Below are positions 6,326 through 8,395 of a stretch of DNA of 8,395 bases, in pieces; within the stretch, counting starts at the first letter, position 1; every line of letters begins with the position of its first letter. Under the pieces are notes generated by a model. That model did not search any database and was not told where the DNA came from. It saw nothing but the letters and a program-made list of their open reading frames with translations. This DNA comes from Verrucomicrobiota bacterium (GTDB taxonomy: Bacteria > Verrucomicrobiota > Verrucomicrobiia > Limisphaerales > J093). The stretch lies in NCBI GenBank assembly GCA_003695015.1, contig RFJD01000471.1, positions 1-8,395 on the forward strand, given 5' to 3'. Position numbers and translations under genes: made by a program.

Positions 6326-7947
6326 GAACCCTGCTGCCTCTGCCGGTATTCCAACGCCGCCGCGATGAACCCTCGGAACAACGGATGTGGCGCGTCCGGC
6401 TTGCTCCGGAACTCCGGATGGAACTGCGAGGCCATGAAGAACGGGTGATCCGCCAGTTCGATCAGCTCCACCAAGTCGCCATCCGGCGTCGTGCCGCTGA
6501 GAATGAATCCGGCCTTCTCGAACTCCTCCCGGTAGCGGTTGTTGAACTCGTAGCGATGGCGGTGCCGTTCATGCGCCACAAAGGCGCCGTACAGCCGGGC
6601 CGCGCGCGAACCCATTCGCAGTTGGACCTCTTGGGCGCCGAGCCGCATCGTGCCGCCCAAGTCCCGCACTCCCTCCTGTTCTTCCAGCAGGGCGATGACC
6701 GGATGGGTGGTCTCCTTGTTGAATTCGGTGGAATGGGCGTCCTCCCAACCCAGCACGTGCCGGGCGAATTCGATGGTGGCGATCTGCATCCCCAGACACA
6801 GCCCCAGATAGGGCACGCCGTTTTCCCGGGCGTAACGGGCGGCCAGGATCTTGCCCTCGACGCCCCGGTCGCCAAAGCCGCCCGGCACCAGGATGCCCGC
6901 CAAGTCCTTGAGCTGGGCCGCGTAGTTCTCCGGCGTCAGGGACTCGGCCTCGATCTTCTCGATCTCGACGCCGCAGTCGTTGGCCACCCCGGCATGGCCG
7001 ATCGCCTCGTCCACCGACTTGTAGGCGTCCTGCAACCCGATGTACTTGCCCACCATGCCGATGCGGACCCGGTGTTTGGGGGCGACGATCTTGCGCAGGA
7101 TGTCCTGCCAGTGGCTCATGTCCGCCGGTGGTACGTCGTCCAGATGCAACAACCGGCAGACCAAGGTGTCCATCCCCTCCCGCTGGAGCATCAACGGGAC
7201 CTCGTAGATCGTGTGATCGACGTCCCGTTCCTCGATCACCGCCTCGACCGGCACGTTGCAGAACAGCGAGATCTTCTGCCGCAACTCCTTGCCCAGCGGC
7301 TTCTCGGTCCGGCAGACCAGGATGTGCGGGGTGATGCCGATCTCCCGGAGCTTGGCCACCGACTGCTGGGTCGGCTTGGTCTTCAACTCCCCGGCCGCCT
7401 TGATGAACGGCACGTAGGTGACGTGGATGAACAGCGCGTTGCCGAGACCCACCTCGAGCGCAAACTCCCGAATGGCCTCCAGAAACGGCAACCCCTCGAT
7501 GTCGCCGGTCGTTCCCCCGATCTCGGTGATCACCACGTCCGCCTCCGACCGCCGGCCCACCTCGCGGATGCGCTCCTTGATCACGTCGGTCACATGCGGG
7601 ATGACCTGGACGGTCTTGCCCAAGTATTTCCCCTGCCGCTCGTTCTCGAGCACCTGCTGGTACACCTGTCCGCTGGTGAGGTTGTTGAACCGGGTCAGTT
7701 GCGTCCGGGTGAACCGCTCGTAGTGGCCCAGGTCCAGATCCGTTTCCGCCCCGTCGTCCAACACGTACACCTCCCCGTGTTGGAAGGGGTTCATGGTGCC
7801 GGGATCGACGTTCAGATACGGGTCGAACTTCTGAAGGGTCACCTTCAGCTTGCGGTTTTCCAGCAGGGTGCCCAACGAGGCGGCCGTCAGCCCCTTGCCC
7901 AGGGAGCTGATCACGCCGCCGGTCACGAAAATGTACTTGGTGCTCAC
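6322..7947 (-). CDS. pyrG: CTP synthase (glutamine-hydrolysing)
   Basis: This 541-residue cytosolic enzyme converts UTP, ATP and glutamine to CTP, the last step of de novo CTP synthesis. The length fits the family (E. coli 545). The N-terminal amidoligase domain (about 1-270) shows KYIFVTGGVISSLGKGL with P-loop K18, KFDPYLNVDPGTMNP (40-54), the GAETDLDLGHYERF segment with metal ligand D72, and EIGGTTGDIEGLPFLEA with E142. The C-terminal class I glutamine amidotransferase domain (about 290-541) has the LGLCLGMQ nucleophile elbow with C384 and the H510/E512 pair in SQFHPEF. The RHRYEFN segment (463-469) is also in place. All key residues are present, so it should be active. The start is GTG at 7947-7945, where the conserved N-terminus begins; the frame runs further upstream to 8139, but that extension overlaps kdsB and is not family-like. 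The ribosome-binding site is weak (AGG 14 nt upstream). It lies 10 nt after kdsB, which uses its product. Confidence 0.98.
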   Translation of the reverse strand: MSTKYIFVTGGVISSLGKGLTAASLGTLLENRKLKVTLQKFDPYLNVDPGTMNPFQHGEVYVLDDGAETDLDLGHYERFTRTQLTRFNNLTSGQVYQQVLENERQGKYLGKTVQVIPHVTDVIKERIREVGRRSEADVVITEIGGTTGDIEGLPFLEAIREFALEVGLGNALFIHVTYVPFIKAAGELKTKPTQQSVAKLREIGITPHILVCRTEKPLGKELRQKISLFCNVPVEAVIEERDVDHTIYEVPLMLQREGMDTLVCRLLHLDDVPPADMSHWQDILRKIVAPKHRVRIGMVGKYIGLQDAYKSVDEAIGHAGVANDCGVEIEKIEAESLTPENYAAQLKDLAGILVPGGFGDRGVEGKILAARYARENGVPYLGLCLGMQIATIEFARHVLGWEDAHSTEFNKETTHPVIALLEEQEGVRDLGGTMRLGAQEVQLRMGSRAARLYGAFVAHERHRHRYEFNNRYREEFEKAGFILSGTTPDGDLVELIELADHPFFMASQFHPEFRSKPDAPHPLFRGFIAAALEYRQRQQGS

Positions 7948-7957
7948 AGTCCGCGTC

Positions 7958-8395
7958 TCAACCTGCGTTGTCGGTTCCAGCCAAAAGGTTCGGATCCTCC
8001 GCCAGCAGCGCCTCCACCCGCGCCAAATCCGCCGGCGTGTCGATGCCCACGCTCCGGTGTGCCACCCGCACCACGCGGATGCGGATGCCGTGCTCGAGGG
8101 CGCGCAGTTGCTCGAGGCGTTCGGCCTTCTCCAGCGCACTCATCGGCAGCCCCACCAGCCGCAGCAGGGTCTCCCGCCGGTAGCCGTACAACCCCAGATG
8201 ATGGAGGAACGGAAACGCCGCCAGCCGTTCCGCCGCCGGGGCGTCCGCATGATCCCGCAGGTACGGGATCGCCCAGCGGGAAAAGTAGAGGGCGTCCCCC
8301 AACCGGTTCACCACCACCTTGACCACGTTGGGATTGTCCAGATCGCCCGGTTCGGCCAACAGCGTGGCTGCCGTGGTCATCTCCGCCTCGGTCAG
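7958..8395 (-). CDS. kdsB: 3-deoxy-manno-octulosonate cytidylyltransferase (CMP-Kdo synthetase), C-terminal part
   Basis: The window shows the last 145 residues of KdsB; the frame stays open through the right edge, and the family is about 245-250 residues long. The ATG at 8380 is internal. KdsB activates Kdo with CTP to give CMP-Kdo and PPi in the cytosol, the committed step before Kdo is added to lipid A. Recognisable C-terminal marks are NPNVVKVVVNRLGDALYFSR followed by the AIPYLRD turn, then FLHHLGLYGYR, the LEKAERLEQLRALEHG helix and GIDTPADLARV near the end. The nucleotide-binding N-terminus with its PxRPG-type motif is outside the window, so catalytic completeness cannot be judged. It heads the visible part of an operon with pyrG, the source of its CTP substrate. 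Confidence 0.95.
   Translation of the reverse strand: MTEAEMTTAATLLAEPGDLDNPNVVKVVVNRLGDALYFSRWAIPYLRDHADAPAAERLAAFPFLHHLGLYGYRRETLLRLVGLPMSALEKAERLEQLRALEHGIRIRVVRVAHRSVGIDTPADLARVEALLAEDPNLLAGTDNAG

Noticed and set aside
7948..8139. Longer pyrG start giving 605 residues
   Set aside because: The extra 64 residues are kdsB read in another frame, and the CTP synthase family begins at the GTG at 7947.
6307..8322. 671-codon plus-strand ORF
   Set aside because: It is antisense to the fully conserved pyrG and part of kdsB; the predicted protein shows no family signal.

Overview
The window is a G+C-rich piece of bacterial chromosome. It holds four protein genes packed with almost no intergenic space. 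The most likely source is a member of the Verrucomicrobiota or a close relative in the PVC superphylum. This is inferred from three things: a giant secreted-type CotH/lamin-tail protein of a style abundant in that group, a kdsB-pyrG gene pair also found together in Chlamydia, and the need for Kdo, which implies a Gram-negative envelope. No species can be named from the sequence alone.

Left two thirds (2-5755, plus strand): one very long gene, open at the left edge, so its N-terminus and signal peptide lie outside the window. The visible 1,917 residues form a chain of extracellular-type domains. In order they are the end of a beta-sandwich, a CotH kinase-like domain, an Ig-like domain, a right-handed parallel beta-helix, another Ig-like domain, two lamin-tail domains (LTD), a galactose-binding-like beta-sandwich, two more LTDs, a pair of calcium-binding DxDxDG loops, and a C-terminal beta domain. 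The four LTDs are not equivalent. They form an A-B pair that occurs twice with a constant offset of about 470 residues.

Right third (5783-8395, minus strand): a compact operon read right to left, kdsB (CMP-Kdo synthetase, 5' end outside the window), then pyrG (CTP synthase), then a DUF2127 membrane protein. The kdsB-pyrG gap is 10 nt, and pyrG overlaps the DUF2127 gene by 4 nt (GTGA). PyrG makes the CTP that KdsB uses to activate Kdo for lipopolysaccharide, so the first two genes form a biochemical pair. The role of the DUF2127 protein is unknown.

The two transcription units converge with only 27 nt between their stop codons, and no convincing intrinsic terminator is visible there. I see no tRNA, rRNA, CRISPR array, insertion sequence or phage gene, and no intergenic stretch longer than 27 nt. 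The numerous long antisense and out-of-frame ORFs are by-products of high G+C coding sequence. Nothing here is clearly a new system. The points most worth a second look are the architecture of the giant protein, its internal duplication, its unusual CotH motifs, and the operon membership of the DUF2127 gene.
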